From positions 32,678,038 to 32,742,037 of the forward strand of contig CM063109.1 of NCBI GenBank assembly GCA_031841125.1: 64,000 nt of DNA. Direction: 5' to 3'. The notes beneath the pieces were generated by a model. The model searched no databases. It saw only the letters and a program-made list of their open reading frames with translations, and was not told the origin of the DNA. Below, piece by piece: positions 21,972-33,200 of this stretch. Source of the DNA: Acanthococcus lagerstroemiae. Lineage: Eukaryota; Arthropoda; Insecta; Hemiptera; Eriococcidae. Each line of letters starts with the position of its first letter. The stretch's first letter is position 1. The translations under genes were made by a program, and so were the position numbers.

Positions 21972-24050
21972 GTAAGCTCTAATATCAACCCTCATAAGCG
22001 TAGTATCAAGAGGAGATTGAAGGGTTTCGTGCCCCTATGTTTCCAGATATTTTAGCTGATTTTTCTATTTAAAGCATCTATTAGTCTTCAGTGGTGTCGG
22101 AACGAGGGGCAGAGTATCATTTGTACCCCCGATTAAAAAAATTGAAGAAATTATTCCCTAATTTATTTAATAATTATGATAATTTTAATATAATAAATTA
22201 TTTTAAAACTCCAAACCATATTGAACCTGAATGATACTTTTTATTTTTTTATTCAATTCTTCGATCAATTGAAAATAAATTATCAGGTTTAATTTTAATC
22301 AGGTTGATAAGATGACGCCTTGAGTGATTTCAGAGACAAAATTAACGAGATTTTTGAAGTTACTGTTTCCTATTGCTGGACGAAAAAACTTCTTTTTTTC
22401 AGCTTGTCGACTTGGACTTCTAATGTTTTTACGCCCTCTAATGAAAGCCTTCCGACGCCACTCTTAGTCTTAACTTCTTGCCAGATTGGGTCGGGGCGAA
22501 CTCTTCTGGACGTGTCTATATGGAGAAAATGGACAAGAGGTTAAAAAGTTTTCAATTAGCATTATCTCTCGTACGTTTTACATCCGATCGGAAACTCCGT
22601 AAGGATTTTTCTGAAGGTACCACTAATTACTCTGCTCATTTTCCATGTACGAGGAAATAGAGGAGAGGTGAAAAAGTTCAAAGTATTGTAGAAGAAATGG
22701 GGAGCTAAAGTGGACCTTTAGGTCAAGTGGTTGTATGTCCCTTCCTGATGTACGAATTTATCTGCATGCAGAGTAGATACTCGTCATCGGTTTACCGATG
22801 ATGTTGGCTGCTTCCCTCCTGGGCGCGTGAAGTAATCGTGTCCTGATGACGTACGTGAGCGCGTGAGGAATTGATATCGCACTTTGGAAAGCATGTCATT
22901 TTCAACGTCAGTGACAAAATCGTAGCACAAATCACTCGAAGGTAGTGGTAGGTACATCTCCTTTATTGTCTCATTCAGTAACTATCACGAGGGAGAGGAA
23001 ATGATCCAAGCATTGAAGAGGAAGGGTTCATAAAGTATAACTATTCACACGTATTTTAAATTTCTCCTCCCAGGATGACTCCTCGTTTTTTCTCTTTTCA
23101 TGTGCCCTGCACAGAGGCAATTATGAGATAGTAGCCCCTGCAATACGAGCATATATTGAAAATCAAAGCAAAATGGAACAACTCCGTAGTCGACTTTTTC
23201 GAGAACTCCTAAGCTATTGTCAGGCGCCGAGAGGCCACAAGGCAGTAGCGTACCTGGGTCATTCTCTGGAAACAGGGCATTTTGAGGTTCATTTTTTTAA
23301 AAACATATCTCTTATAGGTTTACTAACAAAAATTTTGCCTAGTTTTGGCTTCATACAAACTCTCCAATTTCTTAGAATTTGAGCTTTTTCCTATCAACTT
23401 ACCAGGGTAATGAGAAGCGTATCACGGGAATGAGAAATCATGTTTTTAATTCGTAAAAAAAAAAAATTATAAACACTAAAATAAAGTTAATTTTAGTCAA
23501 CTTAAAAACCAGTGAACAATCTGACGTAGTTTTAAAAAACTGTAACACAATTTTTTTGTGTGTGTTTTTCTACATTATAAAATCATTTAAAAAAAAATTA
23601 AATAGCCTAAGCAATTTAGTTCTAAAAATTAAGAGTAGGCTTAAAATTAGAGGAAAAATTTGTCGGGAATATAAAAATGACAAACTTAGAACTAGAGGAT
23701 AAAATTGTAACATCAAGAAAAATTTTGGTATAGCAAATATCACGCAGTAGACCAACTTACACACAAGGGAAAAAATCATCAGGAAAATGTTAGAAACTAC
23801 CCGATTGACAATGAAGCCAACTGTGAGTGCACTTGTGAACATCACTGAGTAATCACGTTAATGCTGAGCGATCACTTCACACACACTATCTTAAAATGAT
23901 GAGATGTTGAACACTCACGAAAAAATGTGATAGGCCAAAAGTCTCAAAACGGTAGTGGTTTGTGACATGTTGCGTGATCGCTCACCAAATTGTCAATCGG
24001 GTAGTAATCGCGAAAAACAAAAACTGACTCGTGATATCATTTTTCATAGA
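21972..24050. other. First part of an 8.2 kb intron, nothing assigned
   Basis: No coding exon or transposon end was recognised. Short hairpin words occur (CATCGGTTTACCGATG near 22786). Open frames on both strands lack domains. Confidence 0.35.
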
Positions 24051-25620
24051 TGTCAGTGGGTAATTCTCAGAATTGGGGCATATTTCAGTTCATCAAACTT
24101 TTTGAGACTACATATTCGAAATTTCAATCGTTTTTTTAGTGAATGTATGGAATATTATCTCCTCAACCTTTCCTAACATTGGCATACCTGCCCCACCCCT
24201 AGACACACCAGAAAATCAAATAAACCCTCAGAATATTCCATCGTAGTGGCTGTTATGGCTCACATTTTCAAATTTCAAGTTTGTTGAAATGATGTAATGA
24301 AATGTTTTCCTCGGGGAAAACTAGGTGGAAATTCACTAGTATGAGGGAGAATACATTTTGACAGCAAAAACAGCAACTCAGATTATATCACGCGCCCTCA
24401 AGCTGAGGTAAAAGGGAGGTTCTGCATTTGAGGTTCCATCGTAGTGGCTATTTTTCAGTAGCGCTCTCTGGCTCACAGATTGAATCTCGAATGCTGCCAA
24501 CTGGCTGCAACGCTGTGGTGCTGCAGTAAAGATACCATGCGCATCTCAGATCTTGGATCTCAGTGTTACTATCTAGTTGTTCAATGAAAATATCTGATAA
24601 CGCGCTTATTTACAATTTTTGAGGTATTTCGTAGTGGCTTATCACATCTTGCTGGAATGCTGCTAAATCCTGGGGGGGAAAAAAAGAAGGATTATACTGA
24701 AATTATTACGTATATTGACATTGAAATATTAAAAACTGCTCATAAAATGATACTTGAAGTCTTAAATTCAATTTATCTAGGTACTATTTTTCTTACGTAG
24801 TGGATCATCTTTAGTTTTCTTTCGTAGTGGCAATGCTAATATTTCTAACCACTACCACGGAACTAAATATCCACTACTTAAGAATGTACATTAGGGTGGC
24901 CCTCTGTTATAGATTACGAAAAATATTTTTTTGATATTTCGCTCTCCCATCCCCCCCCCCAGAATTGTTCCTTCATATGAAAAAACATTACTTTAAAAAT
25001 TTCAGCTCAATTGATCATTTTTAAGGTGACCCGAATAAGAGATTTCATTAAAATGAAGGTAACGCGCCGGCTATTCTTGCATGTCCGTTGCGACTCCTGC
25101 ATCAACGGTCCCTGAGATACGCCGTATAATTTTGTTGACTAAAATTCAGTTTTTGCATTTCTGACTTGAAAAATGAATATTAATTTTTTTTTCTTCTGTT
25201 CTACTCAGTGTATTCTAGTTTACCGATTTAATTATGTTAATTATTTGTTGGTTGGGTTTTTATTGATTGCTTAAACTGTGAATTACGAGCTAAGGGAGCA
25301 AATGAAATTTTGAATTGTCCCTCACCGTCAAAAATTTTTAAATAAGCAAAAATGAAGAACAAAAACAATTTTTAATATGACGGAATACAGAATACAGTAC
25401 CCAAATTCTAAAAAATCAACCCTTAGTTTAATATGATTGAAATAATAAAATGTTACGAATGTTTAATGTTTGTTTTTATTCCGAATATGTATGAATTAAA
25501 AAAATTTAATGAATGTTTGATGTTATTTGTTTATACTTTCTAAAACAAATCGAATTTCGAAAATAAACGACCTTTAAATGACCTCCCCCCAATTTGCTAT
25601 GAAAGCGCTAAAATAATAAA

Positions 25621-26391
25621 TAGAGCTCGCATTCCTTGGAAATTGTAAATTTTGTTCTAATTGGGGCAGATGAGATCTGATCAAAGATGAGTACGTTTCA
25701 GACATCAAAGACCCCCAGAAAAAAATGTTATTTTTCCAAAATTTCCCAAAAATGAAATAAATGCCAAAAATAGAGTAAATTTCCAAAAACTGAATAAAAT
25801 GCCATAAAAACGTTAAAATTTGAATATTTCGCGATAAAACAGATAGATTTTATCTCGAAAAAGCGTATGTAGAATTGTAGACCAATTCTTTAGGTGTTTT
25901 CATTTTCTAACCTGTACAATGAGCAATATTGAACGAAGACGAAAGTGAATAATCGAAATAAAATTATACGCTAGGTCTAGCTGTGCACGTGTTTCTGCAT
26001 GATCGGTTGTGTGAAGGGCGAGGCGTACCTAGATATGCAAGTCTATGTGCGACACTCGAAAATCATTCAGTCGTTCTTATATGTGCTACATAACGCCTGC
26101 TGTTTATTTATTGACCACGTTTTAATACTCGAAATTATGCCAAAATTGAAAACTACTCGTTGTTTGTCTTTACGTCAGTGGGTACGACCATACAATGAAA
26201 AATCCGAGGTGTTAATGACCGATGGTTCAACCATTTTGTGTTTGGTTTGTGGCAAAAGCATTGGTAGTAAGAAAAAGGATCACGTCGATCCAATTTTTTT
26301 CTCTTTTTTTTTTTATTTTGCCAAAAGTGCCTAATTTCTCAACTTCAATTCCAAAAACCTCCCTCTACAATGCCAAAAAAAACTAGCTCTA
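25621..26391 (+). mobile_element. hAT element of the TAGAGCTCG family, deleted
   Basis: 771 bp, starting TAGAGCTCGCATT and ending ACTAGCTCTA, with a perfect 8 bp duplication ATAATAAA (25613-25620 and 26392-26399). Terminal similarity links it to the noncoding elements at 8186-8790 and 40840-41497. It still contains the start of a hAT-type transposase, so it is the best pointer to the parent of those MITEs. Confidence 0.85.
26137..26334 (+). pseudogene. hAT transposase N-terminal remnant
   Basis: The frame reads MPKLKTTRCLSLRQWVRPYN, then ILCLVCGKSIGSKKKDHVD. The C-x2-C followed by a lysine-rich segment and HVD is the N-terminal zinc-binding start seen in hAT transposases and CGGBP1-like proteins. 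The second histidine pair and the whole catalytic region are gone; after HVD the sequence becomes low-complexity. An upstream in-frame extension exists from 25999, but the similarity starts at this methionine. Confidence 0.65.
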
Positions 26392-27819
26392 ATAATAAAC
26401 TATTAATATGGATATCATTTTAATGAAAAAATTAAGTTGGATAATATAGTGAGACTATGTTTATCTAATTTCAAAATGATCTGGCCAAATATTTACCTAA
26501 GAAGCCCAATCTTATTTTTAAAAGGAGATGCACCTATTCATAATTTCTTGATGACTGATGAATGTGATGAGGGCAAGAGAAAGGGTATCTCTCATGCAAA
26601 AGAGCATTATGTATTTTTCTCAAATATTTTCTGCGATTCATTAATCATTAAGTCTTTTCAATTTTTTTTTTTTTGAATTGGGAATTATTTTTAGTAGGTA
26701 TTTTTGAGTAAAAAACTAGAAATGTCACTTTTCGGGGAAAGTTTTTTGAAAACTTTGCAGAATTTGTGTAAAATATACCGTGAATGCCCAAATATGCGAA
26801 ATATACAAAATGAAGCGCTGCTCATTTAACTCAGAATTTTGTGATTCGTGAACATCTTTTGAAACTTCTGGAGTACACGCTATAGATAAAAATATGCATT
26901 CGCATACAAATTGCAACGCGGGTCATTATAATAGAATTTTCCAATTCTAAATTCTTTGATCTCTTTTTCAAGGTATAATTTGCTGATTTTTAAATGTTTT
27001 AATGACCTGCTCCCAAAATAAATGACGTTAAATCACTTAAATGACTGTTAAACACCCTGTTTTTTCTTTTCTTTTCTTTTTTTCCTTCAAAAGAAGTTAT
27101 TTAGAAAAATATGCGGTGAAAAAATTTGAAACGCCAATTGTACTTTTACAAGCATATGCTTACCGTGCAAATCATCGTTCTTTACCCGGCACTGTAACGT
27201 ATGAGTAGCGCGCTCGACCGCGCAACCTCCATTTTAATGAAATCCCTCATTCGGGCCGCTTCAAAATTAATTAATCCAGTGGAAATTTTTAGGAGACCAT
27301 TTTTTCATATGCAGTAACGGTTCTAGGGGGTGGGAGCTGAAATTTTCGAAATTTGATTTTTAAGGGCCACTCTAATGTACATATTTATACATCCATATCC
27401 TAAGTGTACTTGTAGCTCACTTACCTTGCCAATTGACTTTCTGAAGACCATGTACATGATTTTCCACACATTATACAGGAAAACTGGTTGCCTGGATCAT
27501 CATCATTCCACTGCTGCATTGCCAAAGAAATATTCACACAACAGATGCTATTGCGATGGAAATTCTAATGTTGTGGTTGCCACTACGATGGAAAATCTTT
27601 CGTAATGGTTGCCAATGCAATGGAAATTCTTTCGTGGTGGTTGCCACTACGATGTAAATTCTTTGTTAGTGTCTATAGATTTTTAGAAACGCTCTGCCCT
27701 CGCCCCTTTTCGGCATTAATTGAGGCTAAAAATAGTATCAGCGTTATGTCTATTACCAAACTGCTCAAAAAAATTGCAAGAAAGATGCTTTCCAAAACTG
27801 ATTTTTATTGTGAGTGAAA

Positions 27820-29205
27820 TATGCCCCAATTCTGAGAATTACTCCAATATCAAACGGAACCACAGAGACAATTTTTCTGTTTAACTTCCGTTCTTCTGGT
27901 TGAGGTAGAACCTGAATGATGTCAGTTTTTTCAATGAGGCACACATCTTTTTCACATAAATAAATTCTCTATTTGAACCCTTCAGACTTCGAAAAGCGAC
28001 TATAGTCAAATTATCTTGTGTATCCTCAATTCGACATACATATCTCTGCTGCACAGTTTGCTATCGTTGATTACATGTTTTCCTCACATTAGCACCATCT
28101 AAATTTACCAAGACAAAAACACCAACCTTGAGTACTGCATCGTTGATACAGGGAAGACTAGGCTCATTATTTATTTCTACTTCAGATTCTGTCCCTACAA
28201 GCTGATCATTCATACCAATCAATAAAACATTGTACGGTTCGTAATTATCATCATCTGAATAAATTTCAGGGCATGGTGGACTTGAATACATAGTGCCCAG
28301 TGAAAATTTTGAGCAGTGGATCATGCGAGACAACTAAGAGATTTCATAACGAGACCACTGCTGCATGAGTAAACGACTTGGACTTTCATGGTGCCTTCAA
28401 AAGTTTCAATATTTGTATCACCTAGCAAAATTGCCTTAATAGCAGTAACTTCATTGTCACCTACAATGAAAAGTTGAATATTTCAAACGTGACATTGCAA
28501 AGTGGTAACAAAGTCTTGAAAATGTGCAATGTCGGCGTTTTAAGCTACCACTCGATCTGCGGTCCTCTTGAGAGTCCCACCAACGCCATCCGGCGCCCCT
28601 TTGCCATGGCCCGCTGCTAAGTAGTTCCAAGTTGCTGATTCAGTGGATGGTACGACGTGTTTGAGGGCTTGACTCAGAAAGTAAAAAAATAGTCTTATTC
28701 CGGTACTGCGCGGTCGGAGAGTCTGAGAGAAAGTGAATAGTTTGCATCTGAGAGCAAACCCTCTCGAACAAATGTGAAAATTGGTTGTAGGTGAGCCCAA
28801 ATCTCAGGCGCTGTGTGATCATTGCACTCAGAAAGACTACACATCGACTTCTCTTGTACTTTGGAATATTCATATTTTCTGAAGTATGCAACAACTGTGT
28901 GTAAAGTATACTGCCTGCGGCTTTCACCAAAATGGACCGACTGGATTTCACCTGCATATTTTGAAGCATAATTTTCGCTGAAATCCATGTGGATAAGTAC
29001 TTCTTTCGAAGATAGCCTCTTCTTTAAAACATCGATTTGTCGAAATTGATGAATACGTATTGCTTCGGGTTTCATGTACTCCCTTCACAAAAATTTCCTC
29101 TTTCTGAGTAACACAGAGATTCTTCTTCATAGTCGAGATCGGGTATACACGATTCTTTACACACAAAGCACGACCGCTGTAAGCATACACTATTTCTGTC
29201 ACAGG
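27820..29205 (-). pseudogene. DDE-like transposase of an unfamiliar family, broken
   Basis: Minus-strand pieces in three frames join into one decayed protein. In order: KKRLSSKEVLIHMDFSENYA and GEIQSVHFGESRRQYTLHT (28695-29075); TIHFLSDSPTAQYRNKT after a frameshift (near 28740); ATWNYLAAGHGKGAPDGVGG (28540-28800); then after stops IVGDNEVTAIKAILLGDTN; and a C-terminal beta-rich module ending near 27830 (LVNLDGANVRKTC, FDIGVILRIGAYF). The D in MDFSENY, the SDS/SDG-like motif and GHGKGAPDGVGG are the conserved points. I recall similar uncharacterised proteins in aphid, hydra and fish genomes but cannot name the superfamily. Several frameshifts and stops make it non-functional. Confidence 0.7.
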
Positions 29206-30193
29206 TCAGGGAAAATTCTCATTCCCCTGGTTTTCAATTTTTTGATGCAGCCATGGGAATGAGATTTATGCGGTAAAATCGTTTTATACTCGGATTTTTA
29301 TCGACATTTGGGCGCCGGTACATCGCCAGTCAATGAAATACTTCATACGATATTATGTTCTGTGTAATGCCGACAGAGTACTTACCTCGAACAATAGCAT
29401 TCACTGGCACGGGAATGATGAAATATGAACAGCGGTCAACACACAACTCCAGTAAAACACAACTGTGTCGATACTGAAGACTTAATAGACCAAAATGAAG
29501 AAGTCAGTCAGATGCATAACTCGATTAGCAGAGTTGCCGATTTGCCAACTGTTATTTTACATAATTCCTCTTCCCTGTGCATTCATTTTAATAATAACCA
29601 TGGGAATAAGACTGAGACTTGGCGACACCCTTAAATCACACCGCTGTACCCTGCCCCCCCCCCACTTGAAAAATGTCTTCCGTGATATTTTTGACAGCTG
29701 GGGAAACCCAGCTATATGGATCAGACTATTTTCCCTTGGAATCTGTTGTGTAATGTAGGTATGATTTTTCGAAGTTCGACGCTTCACACTGACGACATGC
29801 CACTGGAATAAGAATTGAGGCAATTTCGGGGGTCAAGGGAGGGGTTAATGTTGCGTGAGCTTCATTCAAAATGGCTCATTTTCTTTGTCTCTTTGATAAC
29901 TATCCAGAATACACTACAAAATTATCAAAATTTCATTTGTTTCTTCGCCATTCCCATTGACTAGAGAATGACACACCTGCCTAGGGTTCGAGGGGATCTG
30001 GTTTTGACCAAAGAGAAGAGAGTATCAGTAGTGATGCTAAAATTAGAAAACACTTGACGAAGTCGCAAAGGGAAAGTCCAGACCTCCTCGACCCACTCTG
30101 GCTATGCTATTGCCACAAGGATTCAACACGTTCTGATTCCGTGTTAGACTTTTGTCCTCAATGAATTGTTTTACACGTATTTTGTTTACACAG
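29206..30193. other. Intron sequence before exon 3
   Basis: The words GGGAATGAG and ATTCCCAT recur at 29250, 29600 and 29945 but no transposon end could be defined. A C-run is near 29656. No exon recognised. Confidence 0.35.
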
Positions 30194-30319
30194 TGAATGG
30201 AGAATTGATAGTTCATTGTACGCACGACGAGGCCGTGAATATTTTAAAGAATGCCGGCGATCTGATCATGCTGACTGTGAAGCACTATCGAGCAGCGACG
30301 CCCTTTTTAAAAAAAGAAG
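30194..30319 (+). CDS. Syn2: Gamma-syntrophin exon 3 (PDZ, second half)
   Basis: The acceptor is TTTACACAG. The first two bases complete the valine codon split from exon 2, giving KVNGELIVHCTHDEAVNILK, then NAGDLIMLTVKHYRAATPFL. VNG, H-x2-AV-LK and LTVKHYR are the last strands and second helix of the PDZ domain, followed by the PFLKKE linker of syntrophins. The donor is GAAG|GTAAAT, leaving one base. The frame agreement with exon 2 is exact. Confidence 0.97.
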
Positions 30320-30980
30320 GTAAATATTCGTACATTTGTAGCCTGGAAAACAGATGCCGATGCTGTCTCCTTCAATTACGAAGACCCGCACAACAGGTCG
30401 TGCTGGTTACGCGTGTAGCAAAATGCCCGCATTCGAAGTTATTCCTCGGGGGGATGAGTCGAACACATGTTCGATGTAATTAAACGATCGGGTATTTGGG
30501 GGGGGGGGGAATACTGCATAAGTAATGGCCGAAGGGGTGGCAAACCTATTAAGGATGCATTTCACTATTTTCGAGGTGGACTGTAGAGCTGCAGATCGGA
30601 ATTCACGAGAGCGAGTATCCGAGTAATAGAAAAAGAAATCGTCTTTATATTACGCAAAGAACGTTGGGGGAGGGGGTCCTGCATTTGATTACACTTGATT
30701 ACTAGTGGAGGGAGTCTGGTAAATGGTTACGTAATTAATACTCGTCGATAGCACGATTTGGGTTAAAATGTCGAAGATAATCTTACAGAGGAAAGCAATG
30801 AATTTAATGGAAATTATATTAAAATTCTAGAGAGCATGAACACACAGTTATGTAATCCGGGGGAAGGGGCTCCGCATGAGCATATTCGCTAGTTACCCAT
30901 CGTTTTCTCTCTTTCTCTCTTGCTCTTCTTTTGCCCTCGTTCTATTATTGTCTGGCTCCACATTCGAATGATCGCGGTCT
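30320..30980. other. Intron sequence without recognised features
   Basis: A G-run is at about 30498-30510. No coding similarity or repeat structure is visible before the 45 bp minisatellite. Confidence 0.35.
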
Positions 30981-30984
30981 TTTC

Positions 30985-31208
30985 AGGGCCGCTGAGCTGA
31001 CGTCCACGAAGCGGTTCCGCGGCCTTCTCGGAGCCGCTGAGCCGACAACTACGAAGCGGTTCCGCGGTCTTCTCAGGGCCGCTGAGCCGACATCTGTGAA
31101 GCGGTTCCGCGGTCTTCTCAGGGCCGCTGAGCTGACGTCTACGAAGCGGTTCCGCGGCCTTCTCGGAGCCGCTGAGCCGACGTCTGTGAAGCGGTTCCGC
31201 GGTCTTCA
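30985..31208. repeat. 45 bp minisatellite, five copies
   Basis: GCGGTTCCGCGG recurs at 31011, 31056, 31101, 31146 and 31191, an exact 45 bp period. The units contain GGGCCGCTGAGCYGACRTCT. It is GC-rich in an AT-rich intron. Because 45 is a multiple of three, it stays open as 15-residue repeats on both strands. I take those frames as by-products, not genes. Confidence 0.9.
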
Positions 31209-31254
31209 TATTTGGACGTGAATTTTTTCTACTATTTCGAGACCGCTAAGCCGA

Positions 31255-31765
31255 CCGAATTCGAACTCAATGTGAAAAATTGAGTTGAAAACAGTCTTTA
31301 GTTCAATTTTTTTTTCTTCGAATTTTGAAAATTTTTGTTTTATTTGGGGGTAAAAAAATTTTGGAGAGCTTCGGCGTCGATGCTAGTATAATAACTCAAT
31401 TTTTCAGGGCGAATTCAAATCCGTCGTTAAAATTGAGCTAGAGTCATTTTTCGACTTAAATTGACCACTTTTTCGAGTATATCTCGGAAACGAAGCGTCA
31501 GCGCCCAAATTGAACACGGAATTCGAACTCAGCGTGAACAATTGAGTTGAAAACAGTCGTTCATTCAAAATTTTTGGTTTTTTCGAATTTTGAAAATTTC
31601 TCTATGCTACACCATGTCCTTTTTGGGGCAAAACAATTTTTGGAGGGCTTCGGCGCTGGTGCTGATTACTCAATTTTTCGAGACGAATGCAAAATCCGTC
31701 GTCAAAATTGAGCTAGAGTCATTTTTTGACCTAAATTGACCACTTTTTCGAGATAAAAAATATTG
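31255..31765. repeat. Dispersed repeat, two tandem copies of about 275 bp
   Basis: Recognised by CTCAGCGTGAACAATTGAGT, GGAGAGCTTCGGCG, ATTACTCAATTTTTCGAGAC and AAAATTGAGCTAGAGTCATT. The last word starts near 31430 and again near 31702. Further same-orientation copies are at 58680-58960 and 61790-62040. Confidence 0.8.
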
Positions 31766-31904
31766 AAATTCGAATAATTTAACAAAATAGAATATTCCCT
31801 ATTGACAATTTATCCAGATTTATGTCGGAATTTTTCCAGATTCTAAATCGTTGCCGAGATTAAACCGATATCGTGACTAGCTCGAATATTACTAATTGAT
31901 CTCG

Positions 31905-32065
31905 ACAAATGACGATATAGAATGTCGACATTGTGCCGATATCGACTCATATCAATAAGGGCGATATAGAATGTCGACATTGTGCCGATATCGACTCATA
32001 TCGATGAGGGCGATATAGAATATGTCGACATTGTACCAATATAGACTCAATATCGATAATACTGT
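31905..32065. repeat. 50 bp minisatellite, about three copies
   Basis: GCGATATAGAATGTCGACAT followed by TGTGCCGATATCGACTCATA recurs with starts near 31912, 31961 and 32011. The unit itself is full of GATATC-like palindromes. Confidence 0.8.
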
Positions 32066-32265
32066 ATTGCTATATTGCATCTATATCGCTTCCAAAGTCA
32101 AATTTCTATATAGCTTTTTCAATGTCTAGACTTTTTCGATCTCATTTGTTTTTTCTTCTTCTTCTTCTATATATAGCTGCTTTCAATATTACATGCTAAC
32201 ACACACATTCACTCATTTTCAAAACCATCATTTTTAGGGGCAATACTGATGAAATGGTAGGGTAG
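32066..32265. other. Intron sequence between minisatellites
   Basis: A short CTTCTTCTT run near 32150-32170 is the only simple pattern. No exon recognised. Confidence 0.3.
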
Positions 32266-32269
32266 CATC

Positions 32270-32610
32270 CCGGTGAGGAAAATGTAGCCCGGTTGTTGCC
32301 CATGAGACTTTCTTACCTATATAGTTGCTCATCAGTTGCCCGAGTTGCCCTTCCATAAACAGCCATACGACCAATGAGAACGCTTCATTTGCTGGTGGCC
32401 CGGTTGTTTCCTGTGTTGATTTACGTTTACTTATTCCAGTCCGCCATCTTGGATTCGTGTTTAGGATGCTCGGTTGCAGCCCTATTGCATCCCAATTGCA
32501 GTCTTGTTTGGAAACCCGATTGTAGCCCTACTGCACCCTGACTGTAGCCCGATTGCAGCCCTGTTCTGAAACTCGATTGTAACCCTATTGCACCCCGATT
32601 GCCGCCGTAC
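32270..32610. repeat. Short GTAGCCCGATTGC repeats
   Basis: Irregular copies of CCCGGTTGTTGCCC at 32285-32410 and CCGATTGTAGCCCT / CCCGATTGCAGCCCT at 32460-32605, about every 18-25 bp. A degenerate tandem repeat without coding value. Confidence 0.6.
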
Positions 32611-32999
32611 CGTTTTCCTCTCATGTAGCCTTGAAAAGGGGTATCGAATCCCCAACAAAAGTACACTTTGTTAAATTGAACTAGTAAGAATATATATTAC
32701 ATCAAGAAAAGAAAAAGATTGACAAACAAAAAACTGAAACTACGATCGATTCACTCCCTTTGCAATTAATATTAAACACAGAATCTGAGAAAACATTCAA
32801 AGCGTACACGTTGACGCCCGTAATTTTACCAAGAGAAAATAAATAACTGCAAAAACAATAAAAATATCAGGCAGAATTATATAGGGCTTCTTGTTGATCT
32901 CGAATTTCGCGCTTTAAAATTATATCAAAAAATATTATTTCTGTCTATACTTATAAAAAATATTTGAGACTTCATCTTTATCGAAAAATTACGCCTTTC

Positions 33000-33200
33000 C
33001 TTGTATAAAAAATGACTACTCTGCATTGATATAGAATAATCACTACTCTGCCTATATAGAAAATGACAAGTCTGCATCTGCATAGAAAAATCTCAACTCT
33101 ATCTATATGGAAAATGATTAGTCTGCATCTATATAGAAAAGTCACAACTCTGTCTATATAGAAAATGACGAGTCTGCATCTATATAGAAAAATCACATCA
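33000..33200. repeat. 57 bp minisatellite, about three and a half copies
   Basis: The unit reads roughly TATATAGAAAATGACRAGTC, then TGCATCTATATAGAAAAATC, then ACAACTCTG. Copies are visible from 33020, 33050, 33107 and 33160 onwards. Confidence 0.7.

Larger units (their letters stand above)
24892..27374. mobile_element. hAT-like element with TAGGGTGGCC ends
   Basis: 2.48 kb. It begins TAGGGTGGCCCT and ends AAGGGCCACTCTA. The inverted ends extend about 190 bp, including TTTCATTAAAATG near 25043 and its counterpart near 27235. The palindromic 8-mer ATGTACAT flanks both sides (24884-24891 and 27375-27382). The duplication length and T-A termini fit hAT elements. The interior holds another hAT-like insertion. 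At about 26750-26900 there is a segment related to the 8186-8790 family (AACTCAGAATTTTGTGATTC). Confidence 0.8.
24055..27845. mobile_element. Probable TIR-bounded region with CGTAGTGGC clusters
   Basis: About 30 bp around 24058-24087 (TCTCAGAATTGGGGC, CATATTTCA) recurs in reverse complement at about 27816-27845. Inside the left end CGTAGTGG occurs at least five times in direct orientation (24244, 24438, 24641, 24797, 24824). Inside the right end the reverse, GCCACTACG, occurs twice near 27575-27655 with diverged copies between. Mirror-oriented subterminal repeats are a hallmark of DNA transposons. The right end overlaps the C-terminal codons of the transposase remnant at 27820-29205, so the element may extend further. 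Confidence 0.5.

Noticed and set aside
23955..24176. Small plus-strand frame containing VILRIGAYF as a gene
   Set aside because: The match is only the inverted repeat shared with the transposase end at 27820-27845; nothing upstream is homologous.
30889..31221. Two overlapping open frames with 15-residue repeats
   Set aside because: A 45 bp period keeps frames open automatically on both strands; no other coding sign.
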